A DNA stretch of 64,000 bases from Leifsonia shinshuensis (GTDB lineage Bacteria; Actinomycetota; Actinomycetes; Actinomycetales; Microbacteriaceae): the NCBI RefSeq assembly GCF_013410375.1, contig NZ_JACCFL010000001.1:1736001-1800000 (forward strand). The letters run 5' to 3'. Positions 35,038 to 43,845 of the stretch are shown one piece after another. How positions within the stretch are numbered: the stretch's first letter is position 1; every line of letters starts with the position of its first letter. A program made the translations under genes and the position numbers. A model generated the notes under the pieces. It saw nothing but the letters and a program-made list of their open reading frames with translations. It was not told the origin of the DNA and made no database searches.

Positions 35038-38000
35038 GTGATACTGCAGGGCTTGATCGCGGCGCTTCAGCGCGCCTCCACGTTCGCCGACGCTCTGGCC
35101 TATGCGGGTCGTGACGCCGATTTCTCGCTCACCGACGGCCTCCGGGTGCCGCTCCTGGCCGGCCTCGTCGGCAAGCGCGCCGCGGCCGGCTCCTCCGAGG
35201 CGGTGCTCGTCATCACGGCGACCGGCCGCGAGTCCGAGTCGGTGCGCGCCGCGCTCCCGTGCGTGCTCCCCGACGCCGAGATCGTCGAGTTCCCGGCGTG
35301 GGAGACGCTGCCGCACGAGCGCCTGAGCCCGAGCCCCGAGATCGTCGGCAAGCGGCTCCTCGCCCTGCGCCGGCTCGCCGACTGGGCGGCCGCGCGGGAG
35401 GCCGGGGAGGCCTCGCACCCGTTCGTACTCGTCGCCTCGGTGCGCGCGGCGCTGCAGCCGCTGGCCGACAACCTGACCGACTACGCCACGATCGAGCTGA
35501 CCGCCGGAGGCCGCGGCTTCGACCTCGGCGGACTCGCGCTCCAGCTGGTCGACCTCGCCTATGCGCGGGTCGACATGGTCACCCGGCGCGGCGAGTTCGC
35601 GGTGCGCGGCGGCATCCTCGACGTGTTCCCGCCGACCGCGGAGCACCCGTACCGCGTCGACTTCTTCGGCGACGAGGTCGAGCAGATCCGCGCGTTCTCG
35701 GTCGCCGACCAGCGTTCCCTGCCCGAGCCGATCCCCGCCGTGATCCTCCCGCCGAGCCGCGAGCTGCTGCTCAGCGAGCCGGTGCGGCAGCGCGCCCGCG
35801 AGATGGAGCACGAGTTCCCGAGCCTGTCCGCGATGCTCGCCAAGATCGGCGAGGGCATCCCGGTGGAGGGCATGGAGTCGCTGGCGCCCGCGCTCGTGGA
35901 CCGGCTGGTTCCCCTCACGCACTATCTCCCGGACGGCGCCGCCGTCGCCGTGCTCTCGCCGGAGCGCGTCGCCTCCCGCGCGGTGAGCCTCGCCGAGACG
36001 AACCGCGAGTTCCTCTCTGCGGCGTGGAGCGCCGCGACCGTCGGAGCCGCGGCCCCGATCGACCTCGCGGCCGGCGACTTCCTCACCCTCCAGAAGCTCA
36101 AGGACTCGGTGAAGTTCAGCCGGCCGGGGCAGTCCGCCCCCGAGCATCCGTGGTGGACGTTCTCCGGCTTCCAGTCCGACCCCGCAGACGAACCGGTGCT
36201 GGAGCGCGAGGTCGAGGAGTACCTCCAGGTGCGCGTCAACGCGGAGGCCGTGCCCAGCTTCGCGGGCAACGTCACCGGCGCCGTCGAGCACGTGGCCCAG
36301 CGGCTCCGCGAGGGCTGGCGGGTCGCCATCGTCGCCGAGGGCGTCGGCCTGGTCGAGCGCGCCGCACAGGTGCTCTCCGAGGCCGAGCTGCCCGCGCGGC
36401 CAGTGGACTCCTTCCCGGAGGACCCCGAGCCCGGCGTCGCCTACCTGCTGCGGGCGAACGTCGAGCACGGCTTCGAGTTCCCCGAGGAGAAGCTCGCGCT
36501 GATCGGCGAGAGCGAGTTCTACGGCCGCTCGGTCGGCTACGAGTCGCGGCAGGTCAAGAAGCTCGCCACCCGGCGCAAGAACGTCGTCGACCCGCTGGCG
36601 CTCAAGCCCGGCGACTACGTCGTGCACGAGACGCACGGCATCGGCAAGTTCGTGGAGCTGACCCAGCGCGAGGTCTCCAGCGGAGGCCGCAACGCGGTGA
36701 AGTCCAAGCGCGAGTACCTGGTGCTGGAGTACGCGCCCTCCAAGCGCGGCTACCCCGGCGACAAGCTGTTCGTCCCGACCGACCAGCTCGACCTGCTCAC
36801 CCGCTACGTCGGCGGCGAGGCGCCGCAGCTGTCCAAGATGGGCGGCAGCGACTGGTCGGCCGCCAAGGGCCGGGCGCGCCGGGCGGTGCGCGACATCGCG
36901 GTCGAGCTGGTCAAGCTCTACTCGGCGCGGATGGCGAGCAAGGGCCACGCCTTCGGGCCGGACACCCCCTGGCAGCGCGAACTGGAGGAGGCGTTCCCGT
37001 TCGCGGAGACGCACGACCAGCTGCAGACCATCGACGAGGTGAAGGCCGACATGGAGCGGCCCATCCCGATGGACCGGCTCATCTCGGGCGACGTCGGCTT
37101 CGGCAAGACCGAGATCGCGGTCCGTGCCGCGTTCAAGGCGATCCAGGACGGCAAGCAGGTCGCCATGCTCGTGCCGACGACCCTGCTGGTCAAGCAGCAC
37201 GCCGAGACGTTCCAGGAACGGTTCGCCGGGTTCCCGATCCACCTGCGCCAGCTCAGCCGGTTCCAGACCGACAAGGAGGCCCGCGAGACGTTGCGCGGCC
37301 TCGCCGACGGCACCGTGGACGTCGTGATCGGCACGCACCGCATCCTCGCCGACGGCGTCACCTTCAAGGATCTGGGCCTGGTGATCATCGACGAGGAGCA
37401 GCGCTTCGGCGTCGAGCACAAGGACCAGCTGAAGAAGCTCAAGACCAACGTCGACATCCTGGCGATGAGCGCCACGCCGATCCCGCGCACGCTGGAGATG
37501 GCGGTCACCGGCATCCGCGAGATGTCGACCCTCGCCACGCCGCCGGAGGACCGGCACCCGATCCTCACCTTCGTCGGGCCGTACTCGGAGCGGCAGGTCG
37601 CCGCGGCGATCCGGCGCGAGCTGCTGCGCGAGGGCCAGGTGTTCTTCGTCCACAACCGGGTCGGCTCCATCTCGGCGACCGCGGCCAAGCTGGCGGAGCT
37701 GGTGCCGGAGGCCCGCATCGCCGTCGCCCACGGCCGGATGAACGAGCACGCCCTGGAGCAGGTCGTGGTCGACTTCTGGGAGCGGAAGTTCGACGTGCTG
37801 GTGTCCACGACGATCATCGAGACCGGCCTGGACATCTCCAACGCCAACACGATCATCATCGATCGCGCGGACAAGTACGGGCTCAGCCAGCTCCACCAGC
37901 TCCGCGGGCGGGTCGGCCGTGGCCGCGAGCGCGCGTACGCGTACTTCCTCTGGGACGAGGACAAGCCGCTCAGCGAGACGGCGCACGACCGGCTCTCCAC

Positions 38001-38673
38001 GATCGCGGCGAACAACGACCTCGGCAGCGGCATGCAGGTCGCACTCAAGGACCTGGAGATCCGCGGCGCGGGCAACCTCCTCGGCGGCGAGCAGTCCGGC
38101 CACATCGCCGGCGTCGGCTTCGACCTCTACCTGCGGATGATCGGCGAGGCGGTGTCGACCTTCCGCGGGGAGGTGGCCGAGGGCCAGACCGAGCTGCGCC
38201 TGGAGCTGCCGGTCGACGCGCACATCCCCGAGGAGTACGTCGACAGCGAGCGGCTGCGGCTGGAGGCCTACCAGAAGCTCTCCACCGCGAGCGCGCCCGC
38301 CGCGAAGGACGGCCAGATCGACCTGGTGCTGGAGGAGCTGACCGACCGGTACGGCGAGCCGCCGCAGCCGGTGGTGAACCTGATCGCGGTGTCGCGGCTG
38401 CGCCGTGCGGCCCAGAAGGCCGGGCTGGGGGAGGTCGTGGCGATGGGCTCGAACCTCCGGCTGGCGCCCGCGCAGCTCCCGGACTCCCTGCAGGTGCGCC
38501 TGCAGCGCATGTACCCGGGGTCGAAGTACCACGCCGCGCCCAAGGTCGCTACGGTGCCGCTGCCGCGGGTGAACGGCGAGGCGCTCGACGACGCGGACCT
38601 GATCGACTGGGTGGCGACCCTGCTCGGGGCCCTGTTCCCGACGCCGGAGCCGGCCTCCGAGCCCGCGGCCTGA
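35038..38673 (+). CDS. mfd: Transcription-repair coupling factor Mfd
   Basis: This 1211-residue DNA translocase removes stalled RNA polymerase and recruits UvrA. The N-terminal UvrB-like module has VRGGILDVFPPTAEHPYRVDFFGDEVE. The RNA-polymerase-interaction domain (GDYVVHETHGIGKFV) is near residues 520-540. The superfamily 2 motor has Walker A (GDVGFGKTE, about 685-693) and DEEQRFG (about 785), followed by the TRG and C-terminal domains. The start is GTG 35038. TAGACT (35025-35030) sits seven bases before it and overlaps the preceding stop, so mfd is probably transcribed leaderless from its own promoter. Confidence 0.96.
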   Translation: MILQGLIAALQRASTFADALAYAGRDADFSLTDGLRVPLLAGLVGKRAAAGSSEAVLVITATGRESESVRAALPCVLPDAEIVEFPAWETLPHERLSPSPEIVGKRLLALRRLADWAAAREAGEASHPFVLVASVRAALQPLADNLTDYATIELTAGGRGFDLGGLALQLVDLAYARVDMVTRRGEFAVRGGILDVFPPTAEHPYRVDFFGDEVEQIRAFSVADQRSLPEPIPAVILPPSRELLLSEPVRQRAREMEHEFPSLSAMLAKIGEGIPVEGMESLAPALVDRLVPLTHYLPDGAAVAVLSPERVASRAVSLAETNREFLSAAWSAATVGAAAPIDLAAGDFLTLQKLKDSVKFSRPGQSAPEHPWWTFSGFQSDPADEPVLEREVEEYLQVRVNAEAVPSFAGNVTGAVEHVAQRLREGWRVAIVAEGVGLVERAAQVLSEAELPARPVDSFPEDPEPGVAYLLRANVEHGFEFPEEKLALIGESEFYGRSVGYESRQVKKLATRRKNVVDPLALKPGDYVVHETHGIGKFVELTQREVSSGGRNAVKSKREYLVLEYAPSKRGYPGDKLFVPTDQLDLLTRYVGGEAPQLSKMGGSDWSAAKGRARRAVRDIAVELVKLYSARMASKGHAFGPDTPWQRELEEAFPFAETHDQLQTIDEVKADMERPIPMDRLISGDVGFGKTEIAVRAAFKAIQDGKQVAMLVPTTLLVKQHAETFQERFAGFPIHLRQLSRFQTDKEARETLRGLADGTVDVVIGTHRILADGVTFKDLGLVIIDEEQRFGVEHKDQLKKLKTNVDILAMSATPIPRTLEMAVTGIREMSTLATPPEDRHPILTFVGPYSERQVAAAIRRELLREGQVFFVHNRVGSISATAAKLAELVPEARIAVAHGRMNEHALEQVVVDFWERKFDVLVSTTIIETGLDISNANTIIIDRADKYGLSQLHQLRGRVGRGRERAYAYFLWDEDKPLSETAHDRLSTIAANNDLGSGMQVALKDLEIRGAGNLLGGEQSGHIAGVGFDLYLRMIGEAVSTFRGEVAEGQTELRLELPVDAHIPEEYVDSERLRLEAYQKLSTASAPAAKDGQIDLVLEELTDRYGEPPQPVVNLIAVSRLRRAAQKAGLGEVVAMGSNLRLAPAQLPDSLQVRLQRMYPGSKYHAAPKVATVPLPRVNGEALDDADLIDWVATLLGALFPTPEPASEPAA

Positions 38674-38696
38674 TCTCGCACGTCGCTCCACCGCTC

Positions 38697-38747
38697 CCGT
38701 AACTCCGGAGATCGAGCCCCTCCGGGCCGCGATCTCCGGAGTTACGG
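38697..38747 (+). terminator. 18-bp perfect hairpin after mfd
   Basis: CCGTAACTCCGGAGATCG (38697-38714) and CGATCTCCGGAGTTACGG (38730-38747) are perfect complements around a 15-base loop, followed by TCGTTTCC. It lies 23 bp past the mfd stop and is the likely terminator. Its TCCGGAGTT word recurs several times in the rest of the gap. Confidence 0.7.
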
Positions 38748-38899
38748 TCGTTTCCGGCCCCTTTCGGGGCGGGATTCCGGAGTTGCCGACAATTCCGGAG
38801 CCTCCTCCTGACACGCCGCACGGATGTCCGTTCCTACGGAGTCCACGGCGCGGGCGGGTCGAATCTCCGGAATTGCGGATCCCGCGGGCGCGCGGCGGC

Positions 38900-38929
38900 T
38901 GTATCGGTTGTACTATAAGTACCGATACA
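38900..38929 (+). promoter_or_regulatory. YtrA-type GntR operator and promoter
   Basis: TGTATCGGT (38900-38908) and ACCGATACA (38921-38929) form a 30-bp dyad. Its AT-rich centre holds TACTAT/TATAAG, a plausible -10 box. Operators with TGTA/TACA-like ends over the promoter are known for the YtrA subfamily of GntR regulators. The GntR gene starts 16 bp downstream, so autoregulation is likely. Confidence 0.65.
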
Positions 38930-38945
38930 GATGGGAGGCCGCGCG

Positions 38946-39392
38946 GTGCGCATCGAACTCGACCCGACGGCGGAGACGCCGCTCTACCAGCAGCTGCACG
39001 ATCGGGTGATCGACGCGATCGCCCGCGGCGAGCTGCGGGAGGGCGACGCGCTCGTGTCGGTGCGGCAGCTCGCCGTGCGGTTCGGGATCAACGCCGCCAC
39101 CGTGGTCAAGGCGTACGACGCGCTCCGCCAGGAGGGCATCGTGCGGACCAGCCGCCGCTCCGGCTCCGTGGTCGCGCGCGATCCCGAGAGCGGACCGCCG
39201 GAGGAGCGCTTCCTCGCCGACTGGTCCGAGCGGCTGAGCGCGCTGGTCGCCGAGGGCATCGCGCACGGCGTCCCGCCCGCCGAGCTGGAGGCCCGGACAG
39301 CCGCCATCGCGTCCTCGTTCGCCCGCGTCCGCGAGCAGAACCGTGCAGAGGGCCGGCCTCTCGCCGGCGACCCGAAAGGAAACACCCCATGA
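38946..39392 (+). CDS. GntR family regulator, YtrA subfamily
   Basis: This 148-residue protein is a short GntR regulator with an N-terminal winged helix (TPLYQQLHDRVIDAIARGELREGD, then FGINAATVVKAYDALRQEGIVRTSRRSGSVV). Only a small helical tail follows and there is no effector domain, as in YtrA-like proteins. GTG 38946 is preceded by GGGAGG seven bases upstream. It overlaps the DUF1648 membrane gene by ATGA. It probably represses its own operon through the dyad just upstream. Confidence 0.9.
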   Translation: MRIELDPTAETPLYQQLHDRVIDAIARGELREGDALVSVRQLAVRFGINAATVVKAYDALRQEGIVRTSRRSGSVVARDPESGPPEERFLADWSERLSALVAEGIAHGVPPAELEARTAAIASSFARVREQNRAEGRPLAGDPKGNTP

Positions 39393-40534
39393 CCGCCGTC
39401 CTGGTGAGCACCTTCGCGGTGACGACGCTGATCGCCGCGATCCTCCTGATGCTGCCGGCGATGAGCCGCACCACCCTGCCGCTCGGCGTCCTGGTGCCGC
39501 GCAGCCGCGCGGCCGACCCGGTCGTGGTCGCCGCGGTCCGGCGCTTCCGCGTCGTCGTCGTGGCCTGCTACGTCGTGGCCCTGGTCGCCGCGGTCCTCGT
39601 CATCCCGGTCGGTCCCGCCGCGCCAGCGCTGGTCGCGACGCTGGTCCTCCTGGCCGGCTCCATCGCCGGCTACGTGCTGACGCGCCGCAGCATCCAGGCG
39701 GCCAAGAGGGCAGGCGGCTGGCTGGACGACGTGCCGGTGCGGATCTCGGGCAGCGTCACGCCGGACTCCGGCGCCCGCCCGCGGCCCGCGTACGGCTGGT
39801 ACGCGGCCGCCCTCGTGCTGCTGCTGGCGGCCGCGGCGGTCGGAATCGCGCTGTACGACCGGCTCCCGGCCTCCATCGCGGTGCACTGGGACGCGAGCGG
39901 CCAGCCGAACCGCTTCGCCGAGAAGACGGTGCTCTCGGTGTTCGGCCCGCTCCTGATCGCGTTCGGGGTGCTCGCGCTGATGGTGGGCATCGCGTTCGTG
40001 GTCCGCTCCGTCCCGTGGCGGCGCGGCGGGGCAGACGCGCCGGAGGTCGCCGAGCGGATCGCCGCGCTGCAGGCCGAGCTGACCCAGTCGCTGCTCGGCT
40101 GGATGGCGCTGGTCGTGTCGGCCGCGTTCGCCGTGCTGTCCGTGATCGGCTGGCTGCACGACGGTTCCAGCAGCGCGAGCGCGGGGATCGGCATCGTGAC
40201 GGTGGCTCTGCTCGTGGTGATCTTCGTGGTGATCGGCGTCTACGCGGTGCGCCTGGTCAGCGGGACCCGCGCCGCCCGGGCGGCCGTGCCGGTCGGGGGA
40301 GGTGCGGCGACCGCACCTGGCGCGGGCCGCGACGCCGTCGACCCGCGCGACGACGACCGGCACTGGAAGGGCGGCCTGATCTACGTCAACCCCGCCGACC
40401 CGGCCCTGTTCGTCCCGAAGCGGTTCGGGGTGGGGCTGACGATCAACCTCGGCCACCCCGGAGGCATGGCCATCGGGATCGGCACGCTCCTGCTCCTGGT
40501 GGCCGCGATCGCGCTCCCGGCGCTGCTGCGCTGA
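39389..40534 (+). CDS. DUF1648/DUF5808 multi-pass membrane protein
   Basis: This 381-residue protein has about nine membrane helices. The middle region carries the DUF1648 signature YDRLPASIAVHWDASGQPNRFAEKT. The C-terminus has WKGGLIYVNPADPALFVPKRFGVGLTINLGHP, the DUF5808 pattern. Function is unknown; such proteins (SdpI-like) are often paired with YtrA/GntR or ArsR regulators and may sense envelope stress. The ATGA overlap with the regulator gene shows co-translation. A palindrome array follows the stop. Confidence 0.88.
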   Translation: MTAVLVSTFAVTTLIAAILLMLPAMSRTTLPLGVLVPRSRAADPVVVAAVRRFRVVVVACYVVALVAAVLVIPVGPAAPALVATLVLLAGSIAGYVLTRRSIQAAKRAGGWLDDVPVRISGSVTPDSGARPRPAYGWYAAALVLLLAAAAVGIALYDRLPASIAVHWDASGQPNRFAEKTVLSVFGPLLIAFGVLALMVGIAFVVRSVPWRRGGADAPEVAERIAALQAELTQSLLGWMALVVSAAFAVLSVIGWLHDGSSSASAGIGIVTVALLVVIFVVIGVYAVRLVSGTRAARAAVPVGGGAATAPGAGRDAVDPRDDDRHWKGGLIYVNPADPALFVPKRFGVGLTINLGHPGGMAIGIGTLLLLVAAIALPALLR

Positions 40535-40545
40535 CACCGCGCCGC

Positions 40546-40725
40546 ACATTCGTTCCGAATGTCGCGATTCGCGCCCGTATTCTCGCGATTCGTCACGAAT
40601 GTCGCTGACTGTGTCCATCGCGATTCGTGCCGAATCGCACGAATGGCGCGCGTTATCGCGACGTTCGTCACGAATGTCGCTGGGGGCGCCGCGGTGCGGC
40701 GCCGCGGCGATTCGTCACGAATCGC
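40546..40725. repeat. Cluster of five short palindromic elements (GCGATTCGTnACGAATCGC-like)
   Basis: Five related palindromes lie at 40546-40562, 40585-40605, 40620-40638, 40658-40680 and 40707-40725. Each has ATTCG/CGTTC-type arms around a centre such as TCA or TGC. The last is perfect: nine-base arms around a single C. They fill the gap between the convergent DUF1648 and nhaA genes and run into the nhaA stop. They may act as a terminator cluster or a protein-binding array. Confidence 0.75.
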
Positions 40726-41905
40726 GCGCTTCGGGCGCGCTTTCGCGCGATTCGGCGCGAGTCGGGTGCGGGTGCTGCCGGCGGTTGCGGCGCGCGAGCG
40801 TCGTCACCAGCGCGCCCGCGACCACGATGGACACCGCCGAGCCGAGCAGCACCGCCAGGGTGCCCTCCGCCCGCACGGTCGCCGAGCCGGCGAAGGCCAG
40901 CTCGTTCATCAGCAGCGACACGGTGAAGCCGATGCCGCCGAGCGCCCCGATCGTCAGGAGACTGAGCAGGGAGATGCGCGAGCGCTCAGGCTTCGGCCGG
41001 GTGAACGAACCCAGCCAGCCGCCCAACCCGATCCCGACGACCTTGCCGACCGGCAGCGCGACGAGGATGCCCCAGAACGCCGGCGACAGCTCGGCGGGGG
41101 AGACCGACGGGATGACCACCAGCGCGGCCGAGAACGCGAACAGCGGCAGAATCAGCCCGTTCGACCACGGCTCCAAGGCGTGCGCGGTGCGGCGGCCCGG
41201 CGCACGTGACATCACCAGCCCGAGCGCGACTCCCGCGATCGTCGCGTGCACGCCGGAGTCGTAGACGAGCCACCAGGTCAGCACGGCGAGCAGCGCCATG
41301 AGCACCCCGATGGGCCAGCGCAGCCTCCCGTGCAGCAGGCGGCTGAGCAGGCCGAACGCCACGACCACCACCGCGGCGGCGCCCAGCTCGAGCAGGTTCG
41401 GGTTCGTGGTGAAGAAGATCGCGATGATGAGGATCGCGACCAGGTCGTCCAGCACGGCGAGCGCCAGCAGGAACACCCGCAGCCGGTTCGGCAGCCCGCG
41501 CCCGAACACGGCGAGGACGCCGAGCGCGAAGGCGATGTCGGTCGCGGTCGGAATCGGCCAGCCGTCGGCCAGGCCGGAACCCGCGGTGATCGCGAGGTAG
41601 ATCAGCGCGGGCACCGCCACCCCGCACGCCGCCGCGATCGCCGGGTGGATGGCCTTGGCGAACGAGTTCAGCTCCCCGGCGACGAGCTCGTGCTTGAGCT
41701 CGACGGCCACGATGAAGAAGAAGATCGCGAGGAGCCCGTCGCTGATCCAGTGCCCGACGCTCAGGTCCACGAGCTCGCCGCCGAAGTGGGCGTGCTGGAG
41801 GTCGAGCAGGGCGGGCCCGACCGCCGTGTTGGCGAGCAGGAGGCCGAGCGCCGCGGCGCCCAGGAGGAGCCCGGCGGCGGTGCGCTCGGAGCGGATGATG
41901 CTCAT
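40715..41905 (-). CDS. nhaA: Na+/H+ antiporter NhaA
   Basis: This 396-residue protein has 11-12 membrane segments. The ion-binding region contains PTATDIAFALGVLAVFG and LAVLDDLVAILIIAIFF, which hold the essential aspartates of NhaA (the Asp-Asp pair is intact). It exports sodium in exchange for protons at the cytoplasmic membrane. The C-terminal 20 residues (RAESRESAPEARDS and the residues before it) are encoded by part of the adjacent palindrome array and look added by it. It is divergent from mazG. Confidence 0.95.
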   Translation of the reverse strand: MSIIRSERTAAGLLLGAAALGLLLANTAVGPALLDLQHAHFGGELVDLSVGHWISDGLLAIFFFIVAVELKHELVAGELNSFAKAIHPAIAAACGVAVPALIYLAITAGSGLADGWPIPTATDIAFALGVLAVFGRGLPNRLRVFLLALAVLDDLVAILIIAIFFTTNPNLLELGAAAVVVVAFGLLSRLLHGRLRWPIGVLMALLAVLTWWLVYDSGVHATIAGVALGLVMSRAPGRRTAHALEPWSNGLILPLFAFSAALVVIPSVSPAELSPAFWGILVALPVGKVVGIGLGGWLGSFTRPKPERSRISLLSLLTIGALGGIGFTVSLLMNELAFAGSATVRAEGTLAVLLGSAVSIVVAGALVTTLARRNRRQHPHPTRAESRESAPEARDS

Positions 41906-42034
41906 CGGTGGCCAATCTCGCGCCGACGCGCGGTACGGGAAACGACTTCGCCGACCAGACTTCCCGGCACACCGGGATCGAGTCTACCGATCGCGGTGAG
42001 AGGATGAACCTGTCCCTGACGGGAGGAGCATCCC

Positions 42035-42694
42035 ATGACCGACGCGGCGCCCACCAGACTCGACGAGCTCGTCGCCGTGATGGCGCAGCTCCGTGCTCCC
42101 GGCGGCTGTCCGTGGGACGCCGCCCAGACGCACGAGTCGCTGGTGCAGTACCTCATCGAGGAGACCTACGAGCTGATCGAGGCGATCGAGACGGGCAACC
42201 GCGACGAGATGCTGGAGGAGCTCGGCGACGTGCTCTACCAGGTGCTGTTCCACGCGGACATCGCCGCGCACACCCCGGGCGAGGACTTCGACATCCAGGA
42301 CGTCGCCGAGCACATGACCCGCAAGATGGTCGGCCGGCACCCGCACGTCTTCGGCGGCGACCGCACGGCCGAGACCGCGGACGACGTCGTCGGGTTCTGG
42401 GACGACCTCAAGAAGGCGGAGAAGCCGGGCCGCACCAGCGTGCTGGACGGCATCCCGCAGGCCATGCCCTCGCTCGCCCTGGCGGACAAGCTGCTTGGCC
42501 GGGCCGAGAAGGTCGGCTTGATCGACCTGAGCGAGTCGGGCGGCGTGCAGGTGGAGAGCGAGGACGAGCTCGGTCCGCTGCTGCTGGCGATCGTCGCGTC
42601 GGCGAAGGCGCAGGGCCTGGACGCCGAGCGCGCGCTGCGCTCGACGCTGCGGGAGCTGCAGGGGGAGATCCGCGAGCAGGAAGCGTCGGTTTAG
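42035..42694 (+). CDS. mazG: MazG family nucleoside triphosphate pyrophosphohydrolase
   Basis: This 219-residue house-cleaning enzyme hydrolyses non-canonical NTPs to NMPs. It has GGCPWDAAQTHESLVQYLIEETYELIEAIETG and EELGDVLYQVLFHADIA, which supply the EExxE/ExxD magnesium ligands. A second, weaker helical repeat follows. GGGAGGAG precedes the ATG. The mfd-nhaA-mazG-eno neighbourhood is normal for actinobacteria. Its stop lies inside the iron box of the next operon. Confidence 0.93.
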   Translation: MTDAAPTRLDELVAVMAQLRAPGGCPWDAAQTHESLVQYLIEETYELIEAIETGNRDEMLEELGDVLYQVLFHADIAAHTPGEDFDIQDVAEHMTRKMVGRHPHVFGGDRTAETADDVVGFWDDLKKAEKPGRTSVLDGIPQAMPSLALADKLLGRAEKVGLIDLSESGGVQVESEDELGPLLLAIVASAKAQGLDAERALRSTLRELQGEIREQEASV

Positions 42695-42709
42695 GTTAGG
42701 CTTACCTAA
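42691..42709 (+). promoter_or_regulatory. DtxR/IdeR-type iron box
   Basis: TTAGGTTAGGCTTACCTAA matches the 19-bp DtxR/IdeR consensus TTAGGTTAGSCTAACCTAA at all but one or two positions. It includes a possible -10 (TAGGCT, 42696-42701). It lies 59 bp before the siderophore-binding lipoprotein gene, so an iron-loaded regulator should repress the importer. Confidence 0.9.
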
Positions 42710-42767
42710 CGTGCCACGTCGGCACGCTTCCCACCTTCGTGCCTTCGGCACCTTCGCGAGGAGAGTC

Positions 42768-43838
42768 ATGCCTGTTTCCGCACGCCCCGGCGCCCGCCGG
42801 CCGCGCTCCGCCCGCTCACGCCTGGTCCTGTCGTTCGCCGCCGTCGCTTCGGCGGCCGCCCTCGCCCTCACCGGCTGTTCCGCCAGCGGGCAGGCCGAGG
42901 AGACCCCGTCGTCGGGCTCGGGCGGCGGCTTCCCGGTGACGATCGACAGCGCGCTCGGGAAGGCGAGAATCGACTCCCAGCCGAAGCGCGTCGCCACCTG
43001 GGGCTGGGGCGCGCAGGACATCGCGCTCGCGCTCGGGATCGTCCCGGTCGCGATGCCGAAGTTCACCTACGGCGGCGACGCGCACGGCGTCCTCCCGTGG
43101 GACGCCGAGAAGATCACGGAACTCAAGGGCAGCACGCCGCAGCTCCTCGACGCCGACTCGGGCGAGGTGCCGTTCGAGCAGTTCGTGAAGGCGAAGCCGG
43201 ACGTCATCCTGGCCCCGTACTCCGGCCTCACGAAGACCGAGTTCGCCACCCTCAGCAAGATCGCACCCGTCGTGGCGTACCCGGAGAAGCCGTGGGCGAC
43301 CAGCTGGCGCGACCAGACCGCGATCATCGGGAAGGCTCTCGGGATGACCGCCCAGGCCGACGCGCTCGTGAAGAAGACCGAGTCCTCCGTCGCCGCGCTG
43401 GCCGACAAGCACCCGGTCCTGAAGGACAAGACCTTCTTCTACGCCGCCGCCAACCAGCCCAGCGTCCTCAACGTCTACCGCGCGGAGGACCCGCGCGTGC
43501 AGCTCCTGAACGACCTGGGGATGAAGAACTCGCCGAGCATCGCCTCCCTCGACGCCTCGAAGGGCGACGGCAGCTTCTTCTACCAGCTCAGCTACGAGAA
43601 CCTCTCGAAGATCGACACCGACCTGCTGGTCATGTACTTCGACAAGCAGTCCTCGGTGGACGCGTTCACGGCCGACCCGCTGGTCGCCGCGATGCCGGCC
43701 ATCACGGAGGGCCGGTTCGCGCCGATCGTCGGCGAGTCGTTCGTCGCCGCGACCAGCGCTCCCAGCGTGCTGAGCATCCCGTGGATGCTCGACCGCTACG
43801 TGCCGCAGCTCGCCGCCGCGGCCGAGAAGGTCAAGTAG
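42768..43838 (+). CDS. Iron-siderophore ABC transporter substrate-binding lipoprotein (FecB/FhuD-like)
   Basis: This 356-residue protein has a lipoprotein signal (charged start, then LSFAAVASAAALALTGCSAS) and a periplasmic-binding fold of the TroA/FecB class. It shows RIDSQPKRVATWGWGAQDIALALG, FEQFVKAKPDVILAPYSGLT, SWRDQTAIIGKALG and LSIPWMLDRYVPQL. The ATG at 42768 has GAGGAGAG upstream; an in-frame GTG at 42711 is less likely. The ligand is a ferric siderophore by family and by the iron box; which siderophore is unknown. Confidence 0.93.
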   Translation: MPVSARPGARRPRSARSRLVLSFAAVASAAALALTGCSASGQAEETPSSGSGGGFPVTIDSALGKARIDSQPKRVATWGWGAQDIALALGIVPVAMPKFTYGGDAHGVLPWDAEKITELKGSTPQLLDADSGEVPFEQFVKAKPDVILAPYSGLTKTEFATLSKIAPVVAYPEKPWATSWRDQTAIIGKALGMTAQADALVKKTESSVAALADKHPVLKDKTFFYAAANQPSVLNVYRAEDPRVQLLNDLGMKNSPSIASLDASKGDGSFFYQLSYENLSKIDTDLLVMYFDKQSSVDAFTADPLVAAMPAITEGRFAPIVGESFVAATSAPSVLSIPWMLDRYVPQLAAAAEKVK

Positions 43839-43845
43839 CGCTCCG

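Noticed and set aside
34480..38814. 1444-codon open frame on the - strand
   Set aside because: It is antisense to mfd, low-complexity and without motifs; mfd is unmistakable on the other strand.
40559..41264. Rightward frames starting in the palindrome array
   Set aside because: They are translations of the palindromic repeats followed by antisense of nhaA.
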